Below are positions 9,374-18,036 of a stretch of 64,000 nt of DNA, piece after piece. The stretch's first letter is position 1; each line of letters opens with the position of its first letter. The notes below the pieces were generated by a model that saw only the letters and a list, made by a program, of their open reading frames with translations, was not told the origin of the DNA and ran no database searches. Both the position numbers and the translations under genes were made by a program. This DNA comes from Petrotoga sp. 9PWA.NaAc.5.4 (GTDB lineage: Bacteria; Thermotogota; Thermotogae; Petrotogales; Petrotogaceae): contig NZ_AZRK01000044.1 in assembly GCF_002895485.1 (NCBI RefSeq), positions 124,001-188,000 of the forward strand, read 5' to 3'.

Positions 9374-10138
9374 ATGTATATAAAAGCTTTTGGAAAAGTT
9401 AACTTATACCTTGATGTTTTAAATAAAAGAAGCGACGGGTATCATAATATATTGACTCTTTTTCAATCTATTGAAGAGTATGATGATATTTTTGTAGAAT
9501 TTTCTGAAAAAGAGTTTTTTGAGTCAAACATTGATTTACAGATACCTTGGCATAAAAATATACTAAAAAAAACCATCGACACATTTAAAAAAGAGACAGG
9601 AATAACGAATTTCAATTTAAATATAAAACTTATAAAGCGTCTTCCCATTGGAGGAGGAGTCGCAGGAGGAAGTGCTGATGCTGCTGCTGTATTGAGTTTT
9701 CTTAGCAAGGAGTTTAATATTTTGGAAAGCGATACTGTTAAAATAGCTGAGAATATAGGAAGTGACGTTCCTTTTTTGTTAAAAGGTGGAACGGCAATCG
9801 GAAAAGGCAAAGGAGAAATTTTAGAATTTCTCCAACCTTTAAAAATAAACATCGAACTATTCCCTATGGGTATAAGTATAGACACAAAAAAAGCGTATGA
9901 GAAATTAGATAAAAATTGGGAAAATATAATTCACAAAGGAGATCCATACGTGTTGTATAAAGCTTTAAAGGAAAATAATATTAAAGTTGCCCGAGAAAAT
10001 GCGTTTAACGTTTTTGAACAAATAGTATTTAAAGACTATCCAGAATTGAAAAGAAAAAAAGTATTAACGTCTCAAAAGAAAGGTACTATTTTTTCTTTGA
10101 TGACAGGATCCGGTAGTACTATCTTTAGAGTTTATTAA
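9374..10138 (+). CDS. ispE: 4-diphosphocytidyl-2-C-methyl-D-erythritol kinase
   Basis: A GHMP kinase of the non-mevalonate (MEP) isoprenoid pathway; it phosphorylates CDP-methylerythritol at the 2-hydroxyl. The start is typical (KAFGKVNLYLDVL, with the substrate Lys) and the ATP loop LPIGGGVAGGSADAAA at about residues 90-105 is diagnostic, followed by GSDVPFLLKGG with the catalytic Asp. At 254 residues it is slightly shorter than many family members, mainly at the C-terminus, but the last motif MTGSGSTIF is present. It is 44 nt after the TetR gene and may be co-transcribed. It converges with the next gene with 7 bp between stops. Confidence 0.95.
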   Translation: MYIKAFGKVNLYLDVLNKRSDGYHNILTLFQSIEEYDDIFVEFSEKEFFESNIDLQIPWHKNILKKTIDTFKKETGITNFNLNIKLIKRLPIGGGVAGGSADAAAVLSFLSKEFNILESDTVKIAENIGSDVPFLLKGGTAIGKGKGEILEFLQPLKINIELFPMGISIDTKKAYEKLDKNWENIIHKGDPYVLYKALKENNIKVARENAFNVFEQIVFKDYPELKRKKVLTSQKKGTIFSLMTGSGSTIFRVY

Positions 10139-10145
10139 TTAATAA

Positions 10146-10430
10146 TCAATAATCTTTGTAGTCGTTTAGCTGATATTTGTTGTCCATTTTATAGACAAAT
10201 GCGATAATTTCGGCTGCAATATCGTACAATTCAGGCGGGATTTCTTCTTCTAAATCTAATCCGTAGAACTCTTCTACAGCCTTCTCGCTTTTAATGATTG
10301 GGATATTTTCTTTTTGCGCAATTTCAATTATCTTTTCAGCTATTAGTTCCATCCCTTTAGCAACCACCTTAGGGGCCTCATCTATACCGCTTTTATACCT
10401 TAAAGCAACAACCTTCCGTTTTTCCTGCAT
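10146..10430 (-). CDS. Stand-alone FlhB C-terminal domain-like protein
   Basis: A 94-residue soluble protein resembling the cytoplasmic C-terminal domain of the flagellar export switch FlhB/Ysc[21 protein letters not shown] near the start and the pattern [16 protein letters not shown] match that domain after its autocleavage point. The cleavage tetrapeptide NPTH and all membrane helices are absent. Such proteins (FlhX or FhlB-like) occur alongside full FlhB in many flagellated bacteria, with a proposed role in export-gate function. It follows threonine aldolase by 2 nt and is translationally coupled to it, away from other flagellar genes. Confidence 0.82.
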   Translation of the reverse strand: MQEKRKVVALRYKSGIDEAPKVVAKGMELIAEKIIEIAQKENIPIIKSEKAVEEFYGLDLEEEIPPELYDIAAEIIAFVYKMDNKYQLNDYKDY

Positions 10431-10432
10431 AT

Positions 10433-11467
10433 TTAAACACTTCCTAAATATTCTCTCATAGTTTCAACTATATATTCTATATCCTTTCTGCTTACCCAGT
10501 AATTAGTAACAAACCTGAATTCCCCGTTTTCAGGTGGATTTATCTTGATACCTTTTTTCAAAAAGAAGCTTTCAATATTTTGAACATCAATTTCTTTGTT
10601 GATTTTAAAAAAGACCATATTTATATGAATATCTTCTAAATTTACAAGTATTTCAGGGATCTTCGCTAATTTTTCACCTAAGTATTTTGCATTTTCATGA
10701 TCTTCTTTTAAACGAAATCTCATTTTTTCTAAAGCTACTAATCCTGCAGCGGCTAAAAAGCCAGCTTGTCTTAATCCTCCACCCATCAACTTTCTTTTCT
10801 TTTTTGCCTTTTGAATAAACTCTTTACTGCCAGCTAAAACAGAACCAACCGGAGCACATAAACCTTTTGAAAGACAAAACATTACTGAATCACAATATTG
10901 GGTTATTTCTTTTGCATCTACTTTTAAATAAGTAGCAGCGTTGAAAACTCTTGCCCCATCTAAATGTACAGGCACATTTTTTTCTTTTGCAATTTTATAA
11001 ATTTCTCTCATATTTTCTAAAGGAACTACTCTACCATTAGAATGAGCGTTTTCGAGACATATTAAGCCTGTAGATGGAAAGTGTAGATCTTCTTCTCCTT
11101 TTCTTATTTTACTTTTTATTTCATTAGGAGACATTAATCCTTTCTCGCTTTTTATCGTTCTTAACTGTACTCCTGCAATTACTGAGGATGCACCAACTTC
11201 ATGAATTACGATATGGCAACTGTCATCCAATATCACTTCATTTCCTCTTTCACAATGGGTAAACAACGCAAGTTGATTTCCAAAAGTCCCACTCGGAACA
11301 AATAAAGCGTCTTCTTTTCCGATTACTTCTGCCGCATATTTTTCTAATCTTTTCATCGTAGGATCTTCTTCGTAGACATCGTCTCCTACTTCTGCTCTGT
11401 ACATCGCCTCTCTCATTTCTTGAGTTGGTTGGGTTACAGTATCGCTTCTAATATCAATATATCTCAC
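10433..11467 (-). CDS. ltaE: Low-specificity L-threonine aldolase
   Basis: A PLP enzyme of fold type I that cleaves threonine or allo-threonine to glycine and acetaldehyde. The N-terminus [19 protein letters not shown] and the segment [10 protein letters not shown] are typical of the family, and the PLP-binding Lys lies in [14 protein letters not shown] at about residue 198. Length (344) is normal. The start is GTG at 11467 with AAGGAGG upstream. A leader-repeat element ends 31 nt before the start. Confidence 0.94.
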   Translation of the reverse strand: MRYIDIRSDTVTQPTQEMREAMYRAEVGDDVYEEDPTMKRLEKYAAEVIGKEDALFVPSGTFGNQLALFTHCERGNEVILDDSCHIVIHEVGASSVIAGVQLRTIKSEKGLMSPNEIKSKIRKGEEDLHFPSTGLICLENAHSNGRVVPLENMREIYKIAKEKNVPVHLDGARVFNAATYLKVDAKEITQYCDSVMFCLSKGLCAPVGSVLAGSKEFIQKAKKKRKLMGGGLRQAGFLAAAGLVALEKMRFRLKEDHENAKYLGEKLAKIPEILVNLEDIHINMVFFKINKEIDVQNIESFFLKKGIKINPPENGEFRFVTNYWVSRKDIEYIVETMREYLGSV

Positions 11468-11497
11468 AAGATGCCTCCTTAAAAATTTATTTTACTG

Positions 11498-11718
11498 TCT
11501 TTAGAAATTATAAATCTTTATTATATGTATATTTTAGCGTTTTATTATATGTATATTTTAGCGTTGATTCTTTTACAAAATACCTCCCCACTTCTAATCC
11601 TTACTAATTCATAATTTCTTTACCTTTTTCGGTACTTGTACCGAGAGGGGAGAGGGCTCCGCCCTGGACCCATCTTAAATTCAAAAACTTAATTTCTGAA
11701 AATTATCATTTCTAAAAT
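11498..11718 (-). repeat. Leader repeat element with an internal 24-bp tandem duplication
   Basis: A single full-length copy with CTTTAGAAAT and ATTTCTAAAAT ends. The hairpin CGGTACttGTACCG and the GGGCTCCGCCC core are both perfect. A perfect 24-bp direct duplication occupies 11517-11540 and 11541-11564 in the gene-proximal arm. The element lies 31 nt upstream of the threonine aldolase start. Confidence 0.85.
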
Positions 11719-11755
11719 ACCTAAATTTATTTGAATTTGTAAAGGATTCAAAACG

Positions 11756-12613
11756 TTATATAGAAATACTTTTTTGTTTTAATTTTTGACGTAAAAATTT
11801 GTCTATTTTGTTAGAAAACGAAGTCATAATAATCACTAAAATCATAATACTTGCCCCAATAATTTGAATGAAAGAAAACCTTTCTCCCAAAAACATAAAA
11901 GAAAACAAAGATGCAAAAATAGGTTCTCCAATAAAAATAAGTACAGTTGAATTAGAACCTATGACTTTCTGATATTTTACCTGAATAAAGTTAACTATTA
12001 TAGTTGCAAATATAGAAGTATAAAATGCAGTTAACCAAATTGATGAAGGTAAATACCAATTTGAATTAAAAGACATTGAGAAATTTATTATGGAGGCAAT
12101 CAAAAATTGATAAGCTAAAAGAGAAGTTTCTTTCACAATCTTTGAAAATTTTGTTATCAGAACAATATGCAAAGCAAATAATACGGCTCCTAATAAGGTT
12201 AAAAAATCACCGTAGTTGAATCCTAAAATACCGCCAAATAACATATAAGAGCCAACCAATGCTAATGGAAAACATAACCATTGAATTATATTTGGTTTTT
12301 CTTTCTCAATTAAATAAGATATTATAGGAGTTAAGGGAATGTATAAAGAAGTTATAAAACCACTTTTTGAAGCATCTGTAAAATTTATACCATAAGTTTG
12401 TAAAGCATGTGCTATACCAAGAACAATACCCAGTACAGCACCGTATTTAAAAGATTGCTTACGCCAAATAATAAATGAGAGTATACAAGCAATAAAAAAT
12501 CTGACAAACAGATATGGAAAAGTGTAAGCATCAGTCAAAACAATTTTATGAATAGGAAAAGTAGAGCCCCAGATTAAAGTAACTAATATAAGATTAAGAA
12601 AGGCTTTAACCAA
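11756..12613 (-). CDS. EamA/DMT-family transporter
   Basis: A membrane protein of about 285 residues with ten predicted hydrophobic segments in two EamA repeats. The first begins LVTLIWGSTFPIHKIV, the typical WGSxF signature of the drug/metabolite transporter superfamily. It probably exports or imports amino acids or small metabolites; the substrate cannot be told. An ATG at 12640 is open in frame, but the ribosome binding site GTGGAGGA falls inside that extension, so the TTG at 12613 is chosen. It is divergent from the YkuK-like gene. Confidence 0.87.
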   Translation of the reverse strand: MVKAFLNLILVTLIWGSTFPIHKIVLTDAYTFPYLFVRFFIACILSFIIWRKQSFKYGAVLGIVLGIAHALQTYGINFTDASKSGFITSLYIPLTPIISYLIEKEKPNIIQWLCFPLALVGSYMLFGGILGFNYGDFLTLLGAVLFALHIVLITKFSKIVKETSLLAYQFLIASIINFSMSFNSNWYLPSSIWLTAFYTSIFATIIVNFIQVKYQKVIGSNSTVLIFIGEPIFASLFSFMFLGERFSFIQIIGASIMILVIIMTSFSNKIDKFLRQKLKQKSISI

Positions 12614-12734
12614 AGATATTCCTCCACTCAAAAATTTCATTTTGAAAAATTATATCAAATATTATTCTTCACTATGTTAAAGTTCTAACTAACATAAATT
12701 AAAAATTCTTTATAAAAATAACTTGTTTTTGAGG

Positions 12735-12740
12735 TATAAT
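12735..12740 (+). promoter_or_regulatory. Putative -10 box before the YkuK-like gene
   Basis: TATAAT lies about 50 nt upstream of the gene. No convincing -35 hexamer is found 16-18 bp before it, so this is a partial promoter call. Confidence 0.4.
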
Positions 12741-12786
12741 TAAAAAGATACTTTAAATGTTTTAGAAATGTAACCTTAAACTCAAA

Positions 12787-13251
12787 TTGGAGGTGTTAGT
12801 TTTCACCCTTAAAAATCCAAAATTAGGTTTTGTTGATCCATATGAACTTCCAAAATTTATAGAAATCTTCTCAAAAAAAGGGAATTATAAAATATGGATT
12901 GGTACAGATAGCCACGCTAAAAATAGTAGCGTAATTTATGCAACTGCAATAGTAGTTTACAGAATAGGATCTGGAGGAACGTATTTTTATTATACTACTC
13001 GTGAAAGCAAATATTATGATATGTATTCTCGCTTGATAAAAGAGGCTGAAATTAGTTTAAAAACGGCTGAATTTATAGAAAAAATTTTAAAGTTGATGAA
13101 GCCAGAAATTCATCTTGATATAGGTTTAAATGGGAAGTCAAAAGAAGTTTATTATTCTATAACTGGTTATATAAGAGGTTTAGGTTATGATTATAAAACT
13201 AAGCCCTATTCTTTTGCTGCTACAAATATTGCACATCTATACACGAAATAA
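12787..13251 (+). CDS. YkuK family ribonuclease H-like protein (DUF458)
   Basis: About 150 residues with the features of the YkuK/DUF458 family: WIGTDSHAKNSS near the start (an acidic strand like that of RNase H folds), HLDIGLNGKSKE in the second half, and the end IRGLGYDYKTKPYSFAATNIAHLYT. Biochemical function is not established; the RNase H fold is family knowledge. The start is uncertain: GGAGGTG at 12789-12795 would be the binding site, but no ATG, GTG or TTG lies at the right distance in frame. The TTG at 12787 and GTG at 12793 are the only nearby in-frame choices; a rare start at about 12799 is possible. Confidence 0.82.
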   Translation: MEVLVFTLKNPKLGFVDPYELPKFIEIFSKKGNYKIWIGTDSHAKNSSVIYATAIVVYRIGSGGTYFYYTTRESKYYDMYSRLIKEAEISLKTAEFIEKILKLMKPEIHLDIGLNGKSKEVYYSITGYIRGLGYDYKTKPYSFAATNIAHLYTK

Positions 13252-13332
13252 TAATTAAATTTCTTTTAAATAATTTTCCAAAATTATAAATAAAAATATA
13301 CAGATATTTTACTTCTTTCAAATTAAAAGTAG

Positions 13333-13338
13333 TATAAT
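13333..13338 (+). promoter_or_regulatory. Putative -10 box of the V/A-ATPase operon
   Basis: TATAAT lies about 58 nt before the first ATPase gene, in an AT-rich 144-bp gap. The -35 region (TTTACT-like) is weak. Confidence 0.5.
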
Positions 13339-13395
13339 AGTATTTTGTATATTTTCAAAAATCGATAAAGACCTTGGTTTACAAGGAGTGATAAA

Positions 13396-13713
13396 ATGGA
13401 ATTGTCTGGTGAGGAGATAATTAAAAAAATTGTTGATGCTGAAATGCAAGCTAATAAAAAATTAAAAGATGCTCAAGAAAGCTTTGAGAAAGAGTTTAAA
13501 AGTAAAATTTCTGTATTAGAAAAAGAAAAAGAAGAAAAGATTAAAGAGATAGATAATACATGCAAAGAGATCATAGAAAAAGCACAAAATGAAGCTCAAA
13601 AGATTTTAGAAGAAACTCAAAAAGATATACTAAATATAAATAAAAAATTTGAAATAATAGAGAAAAACAAAAAAGATATCGCAAAAAAGATCGTTGAGAA
13701 ATTGATTTCGTAA
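13396..13713 (+). CDS. V/A-type ATPase peripheral stalk subunit H (G-like)
   Basis: A 105-residue, highly charged, almost wholly helical coiled-coil protein (Glu/Lys/Ile heptads throughout). As the first gene of the ATPase operon it fits the small stalk subunit that pairs with subunit E to hold A3B3 against subunit I. AAGGAGTG precedes the ATG. The low-complexity sequence alone would not prove identity; the operon position does most of the work. Confidence 0.8.
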   Translation: MELSGEEIIKKIVDAEMQANKKLKDAQESFEKEFKSKISVLEKEKEEKIKEIDNTCKEIIEKAQNEAQKILEETQKDILNINKKFEIIEKNKKDIAKKIVEKLIS

Positions 13714-13728
13714 TCGAGGCTGGTGTGA

Positions 13729-14769
13729 ATGAAACTCCCTGGTTTAATGACAAAAGTGAAAGCTTTAGACTCGAAAATTCTTAATGAAATAGACTATCAA
13801 AATTTAATAAACACAACATCAGTTACAGAAATAGTGGAGTATTTAAAAAACAATACCCATTATAGTAAATCCTTTGAAAATGTGGAAGTTTCTCTATTGC
13901 ATAGAAGAGATGTTGAAGTATTACTAAGAAAATCTATCCTTCAGGATTTTTACCACATTCATTTTTATCTTCCTATAAAAGAGCAAAAGCTTTTTAAATT
14001 AATAGTTAGAAGATTTGAAGTCGAAAATATAAAATTTATACTAAGATCTCTTCACGCCGAACATCCCGAATATGTAAAAAAAGAAAAGCTTTTTCCAGTT
14101 CCTTATAAAACAATAGATTTAGATTCTTTAATTTCTGTGAAAACTTTTGACGATGTATTGAATGTTTTAAGAAATAGCGCTTACAAATCTGTGATAGACT
14201 CTGCATACTCCAATTACCAAAAGACAAAAAAGTTACAATATCTACTAAACACTTTTGACTTTTGGTACTTTTCGCTACTAAAAGCAGAGTTTGAAAAAAG
14301 TAAAGAATTCAAAAAAAATTTAAGTTTTTTGTTTTTCGAACAAATGGACTTAATAAATGTACAATGGATATATAGAGCTAAAGTTCTGTTTAAACTATCA
14401 AGAGAAGAAGTTTTAAACCTTTTACTTCCATTTTCATTCAAATTAACTAGAAATGATATTGAAAATCTTGTTAATACAGAAAGCGTAGAAGATTTTATCA
14501 ATGTTATTTCGACTTCTTTTTATGGAAAATATTTTAAAAACAAGGATAAAAATATCTTTTCTTACATAATAGAAAGAATATGCGATAAAATATTATTAGA
14601 AGATTCAAAAAAATTAATGGCGAATACTATGAACGGTCTTTTTGCCATGAGTGGATATTTATACCTTCGAGAATATGAATACAAAGATTTAGTAACACTC
14701 ATAGAAGGGAAAAGATATCAGATTCCTAACGAAAAGATTCGAAATTTCTTACTTTTGGCAGGGGAGTGA
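13729..14769 (+). CDS. V/A-type ATPase subunit C (d-like)
   Basis: A 346-residue protein of the AC39/subunit C family, the socket that connects the central shaft to the membrane rotor. It begins MTKVKALDSKILN and is predicted to be nearly all helical in three similar bundles. It lies 15 nt after subunit H and 4 nt before subunit I. In most bacterial V/A operons C follows E; here it precedes I. Confidence 0.87.
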   Translation: MKLPGLMTKVKALDSKILNEIDYQNLINTTSVTEIVEYLKNNTHYSKSFENVEVSLLHRRDVEVLLRKSILQDFYHIHFYLPIKEQKLFKLIVRRFEVENIKFILRSLHAEHPEYVKKEKLFPVPYKTIDLDSLISVKTFDDVLNVLRNSAYKSVIDSAYSNYQKTKKLQYLLNTFDFWYFSLLKAEFEKSKEFKKNLSFLFFEQMDLINVQWIYRAKVLFKLSREEVLNLLLPFSFKLTRNDIENLVNTESVEDFINVISTSFYGKYFKNKDKNIFSYIIERICDKILLEDSKKLMANTMNGLFAMSGYLYLREYEYKDLVTLIEGKRYQIPNEKIRNFLLLAGE

Positions 14770-14773
14770 TTCA

Positions 14774-16630
14774 ATGCAAGAAAAATTAAAGCCATTTACT
14801 CTTATTTCACCTACGAATGATCTCGAAATAATTTCAAAAAAAATACTTGATTCTAAAAGTGTTGAAATTATTCCTTTGGAAAAGATAGTTGACTCTCAAA
14901 TCCTTCAGAACCTAAAAAGCGAAAGTTATAATCCATATAATGAAATTTATGAAAATTTTGTAGCTATTTTTAGTGCAGTTGATAAAAAGCCAGAACCTAA
15001 AAAAGAAGAAGTGACTTTTCCATATAAAATAAATTCAAAAGATATAGAAGAATTCTCAAAAAATTTAAAGAACGAAATGCAAAAGATAAATGAAAAAATG
15101 TATGAATTAAAAGAAAAAAATGAACTTTTAGAAAAACATTTGGATTTTTTCGAAAAACTAAAAGGTTTGAATTTCAATTTGGAGAATCTTCATCAAATGA
15201 ATATTTTAAAATATAAAATCGGTAAAATTAGCAGTGCGTATTATGAAAGGTTACTTGAAAGTATTAAAGATATGGATATTTTGATTGTAGAAATCACAAA
15301 AGAGGAAAATTTCGTCTGGATTTTTATTGTTTATGAATCGAATGTTCAAGTTGAAAAAGTGCTTTCTCTTGCAAATTTTGTCGAATATAGTATTCCTGAA
15401 GGCTATCAAGGTACAGCTGAAGAAATATTGTTTCAACTTCAAGATAAAAGAAAATCTTTAGAATATGAAATCAATATTTTGAATATGTCGCTTAGGAAAT
15501 TATTTTATGAGAATCGTAGAAGTATTTATCAATACTCTGATTATGTTTTTGTTATGAAAAATATATATGATTTAGTACAAAATTTTAAATTTACTGAGAA
15601 TTTTTTCATAATTTCGGGTTGGACAACAAAAGAATTTTTTTCTGAGTTATACGATTATTCAAATTCAAACAGTTATTCTTTGTTGCTTGACTATTCTTTT
15701 AAAGAAAAAGCTCCTACTCTTTTAAAAAACAAGGGGATTTTTAAGCGCTTTGAGTTTATAGTTAAAATGTTCAGTGTTCCTTCCAGTGATGAAATAGATC
15801 CTACACCTATTGTTACTGTTTTGTTTTTATTGTTTTTTGGAATGATGTTTGGAGATGTAGGGCATGGCTTGGTACTGTCACTGTTCGGATTTATTATAAA
15901 CAAAATAAGAAAAAGCGATTTTTTTTTCATTTTAGGAAGTGCAGGAATTTCATCTATGATTTTCGGTGTTTTGTATGGAAGTATATTTGGATATGAAAAT
16001 ATTATTAACTCATTATGGAAACGTCCTATGGACAATATTGATTATTTTTTATTAACCTCCATATATTTTGGAATATCAGTAGTTACATTGGCTATGATCT
16101 TGAACGTTATAAATAAGCTTAAAAATAAACAAAAGATCGAGGTTTTATTCGATCCTAACGGATTTTCAGGACTTGCTTTATATTGGATTGCAATAGGTAC
16201 TATATTCTATTATTTAAAAAACGGTATACTCTCAAAAGTTAGTTTGGGATTCATTGTTTCTTTAATTTTTGCTATATATATAAGAGGAGTTGTTTTTGAA
16301 AAAGGAAAGCTTGGAGAAAGAATGGTTCGTAGTTTTTTTGAACTTTTTGAATCACTTTTAGGATATTTAAGTAATACCTTATCGTTTATTAGGTTGGGAG
16401 CTTTTGCTCTAAACCACGCAGGTTTGTTTTTAGCTTTTTATATGATGTCTCAAATGGCAAAAAATCCTGCGGCTTCTTTTATTGTTTTACTCATAGGGAA
16501 TATTTTAATAATAGCTTTAGAAGGTCTTATAGTATTCATCCAAACATTAAGGCTAAATTATTATGAATTCTTTATGAAATTCTTTAAAGGCAATGGAAAG
16601 GAATTTAAACCCATTACATATAAGTTTTAA
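14774..16630 (+). CDS. V/A-type ATPase subunit I (a-like)
   Basis: The 618-residue membrane stator that forms the ion half-channels. The first about 330 residues are cytoplasmic with coiled-coil segments, followed by about seven membrane helices. The conserved segment LSNTLSFIRLGAFALNHAG near the C-terminus carries the essential Arg that faces the rotor carboxylates, and FFGMMFGDVGHG marks the first membrane part. The SD GGGGAGTG overlaps the end of subunit C. Confidence 0.93.
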   Translation: MQEKLKPFTLISPTNDLEIISKKILDSKSVEIIPLEKIVDSQILQNLKSESYNPYNEIYENFVAIFSAVDKKPEPKKEEVTFPYKINSKDIEEFSKNLKNEMQKINEKMYELKEKNELLEKHLDFFEKLKGLNFNLENLHQMNILKYKIGKISSAYYERLLESIKDMDILIVEITKEENFVWIFIVYESNVQVEKVLSLANFVEYSIPEGYQGTAEEILFQLQDKRKSLEYEINILNMSLRKLFYENRRSIYQYSDYVFVMKNIYDLVQNFKFTENFFIISGWTTKEFFSELYDYSNSNSYSLLLDYSFKEKAPTLLKNKGIFKRFEFIVKMFSVPSSDEIDPTPIVTVLFLLFFGMMFGDVGHGLVLSLFGFIINKIRKSDFFFILGSAGISSMIFGVLYGSIFGYENIINSLWKRPMDNIDYFLLTSIYFGISVVTLAMILNVINKLKNKQKIEVLFDPNGFSGLALYWIAIGTIFYYLKNGILSKVSLGFIVSLIFAIYIRGVVFEKGKLGERMVRSFFELFESLLGYLSNTLSFIRLGAFALNHAGLFLAFYMMSQMAKNPAASFIVLLIGNILIIALEGLIVFIQTLRLNYYEFFMKFFKGNGKEFKPITYKF

Positions 16631-16700
16631 AATATTAAAACTTTAGAAACTATGATTTTTATAAAATAAATATCTAAAAAATTTTGTGGAGGTGTTGACT

Positions 16701-17150
16701 TTGGGATATATTATTTCTTTATCAAGCCTGGCAATAATAACAATTATTTTGGGCTTTTACTTTACTAAAAATACAACAAAGGCAAAAAGGTTTGCAAAAA
16801 GTATCTTTGGAGGAAATATAGCGATTTTCGCAGTTATCATTATTTTTGCTTTAATCAGCTTTTTTCCAACAAGTGCATATGCCCAAACAATTGGGACTAC
16901 TAATGATAGTGCAAATGTCACAAATGATAGTACAAATGATATTGGTTTAGGTTTAATGGCTGCGGCTCTATCTACTGGTTTAGCTGCAATAGGTGCGGGT
17001 ATTGGAGTCGCTGTAGTTGGATCTGCCTCTGTTGGAGCAATAAGCGAAAAACCAGAACTACTTGGGAGCACTTTAATCTATGTTGGACTAGCCGAAGGAA
17101 TTGTTATTTATGGTTTGATTATTTCTATTATGATCTTAGGGAGGATATAA
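16701..17150 (+). CDS. V/A-type ATPase subunit K (rotor proteolipid)
   Basis: A 149-residue proteolipid of the c ring. An N-terminal hydrophobic segment precedes a charged loop, a second hydrophobic segment ending in TSAYAQ, a Thr/Asn/Asp-rich linker, and the c hairpin LAAIGAGIGVAVVGSASVGA ... LAEGIVIYGLI. The ion-carrying Glu is at about residue 132. The Gln seen in the sodium site of Enterococcus NtpK is not obvious, so the coupling ion is left open. GGAGGTG at 16688-16694 sets the start at TTG 16701 rather than the GTG at 16686. Confidence 0.92.
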   Translation: MGYIISLSSLAIITIILGFYFTKNTTKAKRFAKSIFGGNIAIFAVIIIFALISFFPTSAYAQTIGTTNDSANVTNDSTNDIGLGLMAAALSTGLAAIGAGIGVAVVGSASVGAISEKPELLGSTLIYVGLAEGIVIYGLIISIMILGRI

Positions 17151-17153
17151 TGA

Positions 17154-17468
17154 ATGAAATTCTTTCTAATTAGTGACAACATAGATACCGCAATCGGCTT
17201 AAGACTGAGCGGGGTTGTAGGAACGGTTGTTCATGAAAGAGAAGAAATATTAGAAGCTTTTAATAACGCTTTAAAAGAAGAAGAAATAGGTGTTTTGCTA
17301 ATTACCGAATTGGCGGCCCAAAAAATACCTCAAGAAATACGAAATCACAAACTGTCAGGAAAATTACCTTTAATTTTCCTTATACCCGATAGACACGGAT
17401 GGCGCGGTGAAAAAGATTTTATAACAAATTATGTAGAAGAAGCAATTGGAGTGAGAATAAATGAATGA
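17154..17468 (+). CDS. V/A-type ATPase subunit F
   Basis: The 104-residue central-stalk subunit with the short alternating alpha/beta fold of the family (FFLISDNIDTAIGLRLSGV near the start; LPLIFLIPDRHG later). It is preceded by GGGAGG, starts 3 nt after subunit K, and overlaps subunit E by 8 nt. Confidence 0.91.
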   Translation: MKFFLISDNIDTAIGLRLSGVVGTVVHEREEILEAFNNALKEEEIGVLLITELAAQKIPQEIRNHKLSGKLPLIFLIPDRHGWRGEKDFITNYVEEAIGVRINE

Positions 17469-18036
17469 AATAAACGACAAATTAGAAAATATGCTTAAAT
17501 TATTGGATAATAAATTTAAAGAAGAATATCAGAAATTAGAAAGTTATTATCAGCAAAAATTAGAAGAAGCACAAAAAAATATTGAAGAAGAAATAAAAAA
17601 TTATGAAAAGCAAAAGATTGAAGAAGCACGACAAAAAGCTGAAAATATAATAAAAACAGCACAGGCAAAATATGACTTAAGAATAAGACAAGAAAGATCA
17701 AAAAGGAAAAACGATTTAATAGAAGATATATTAGAGTTAATAAAAAATGAACTGCTAAATTTAGAGCCATCAAAGAAAAAACTTTTTTATCAAAAATTAT
17801 ATTTAAGCGCTGAAAATTTAGTAGAAGAGAATTTTACAGTTCTATGCAATAAAAACGACTATGAGATTGTAAAATCTATAGTTTTGGATCATAACGTTCA
17901 AGTAGAAGAAAATATTGAAGGTGGAATTATTTTACAAAGTAGACATTTTAGCATTAATAATACAATATCTTCTTATTTTGAAGAAAATAAAAATGAAATT
18001 GTTAGGCTTGTTTTGGAGGAAGTAGGTGATATTTAG
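17461..18036 (+). CDS. V/A-type ATPase subunit E (peripheral stalk)
   Basis: A 191-residue protein: an N-terminal coiled coil of about 90 residues that pairs with subunit H, then a globular alpha/beta end that docks on the A3B3 top (ENIEGGIILQSRHFSINNT is the conserved part). It overlaps F by 8 nt and A by 1 nt. Confidence 0.9.
   Translation: MNEINDKLENMLKLLDNKFKEEYQKLESYYQQKLEEAQKNIEEEIKNYEKQKIEEARQKAENIIKTAQAKYDLRIRQERSKRKNDLIEDILELIKNELLNLEPSKKKLFYQKLYLSAENLVEENFTVLCNKNDYEIVKSIVLDHNVQVEENIEGGIILQSRHFSINNTISSYFEENKNEIVRLVLEEVGDI

Noticed and set aside
16637-16680. A further repeat remnant before ATPase subunit K
   Set aside because: ACTTTAGAAACTATGA and TATCTAAAAAAT resemble the ends, but the match is short and AT-rich, so chance cannot be excluded.
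16757-17071. Minus-strand frame of 104 codons opposite ATPase subunit K
   Set aside because: It is antisense to a well-identified proteolipid gene and has no start signal.
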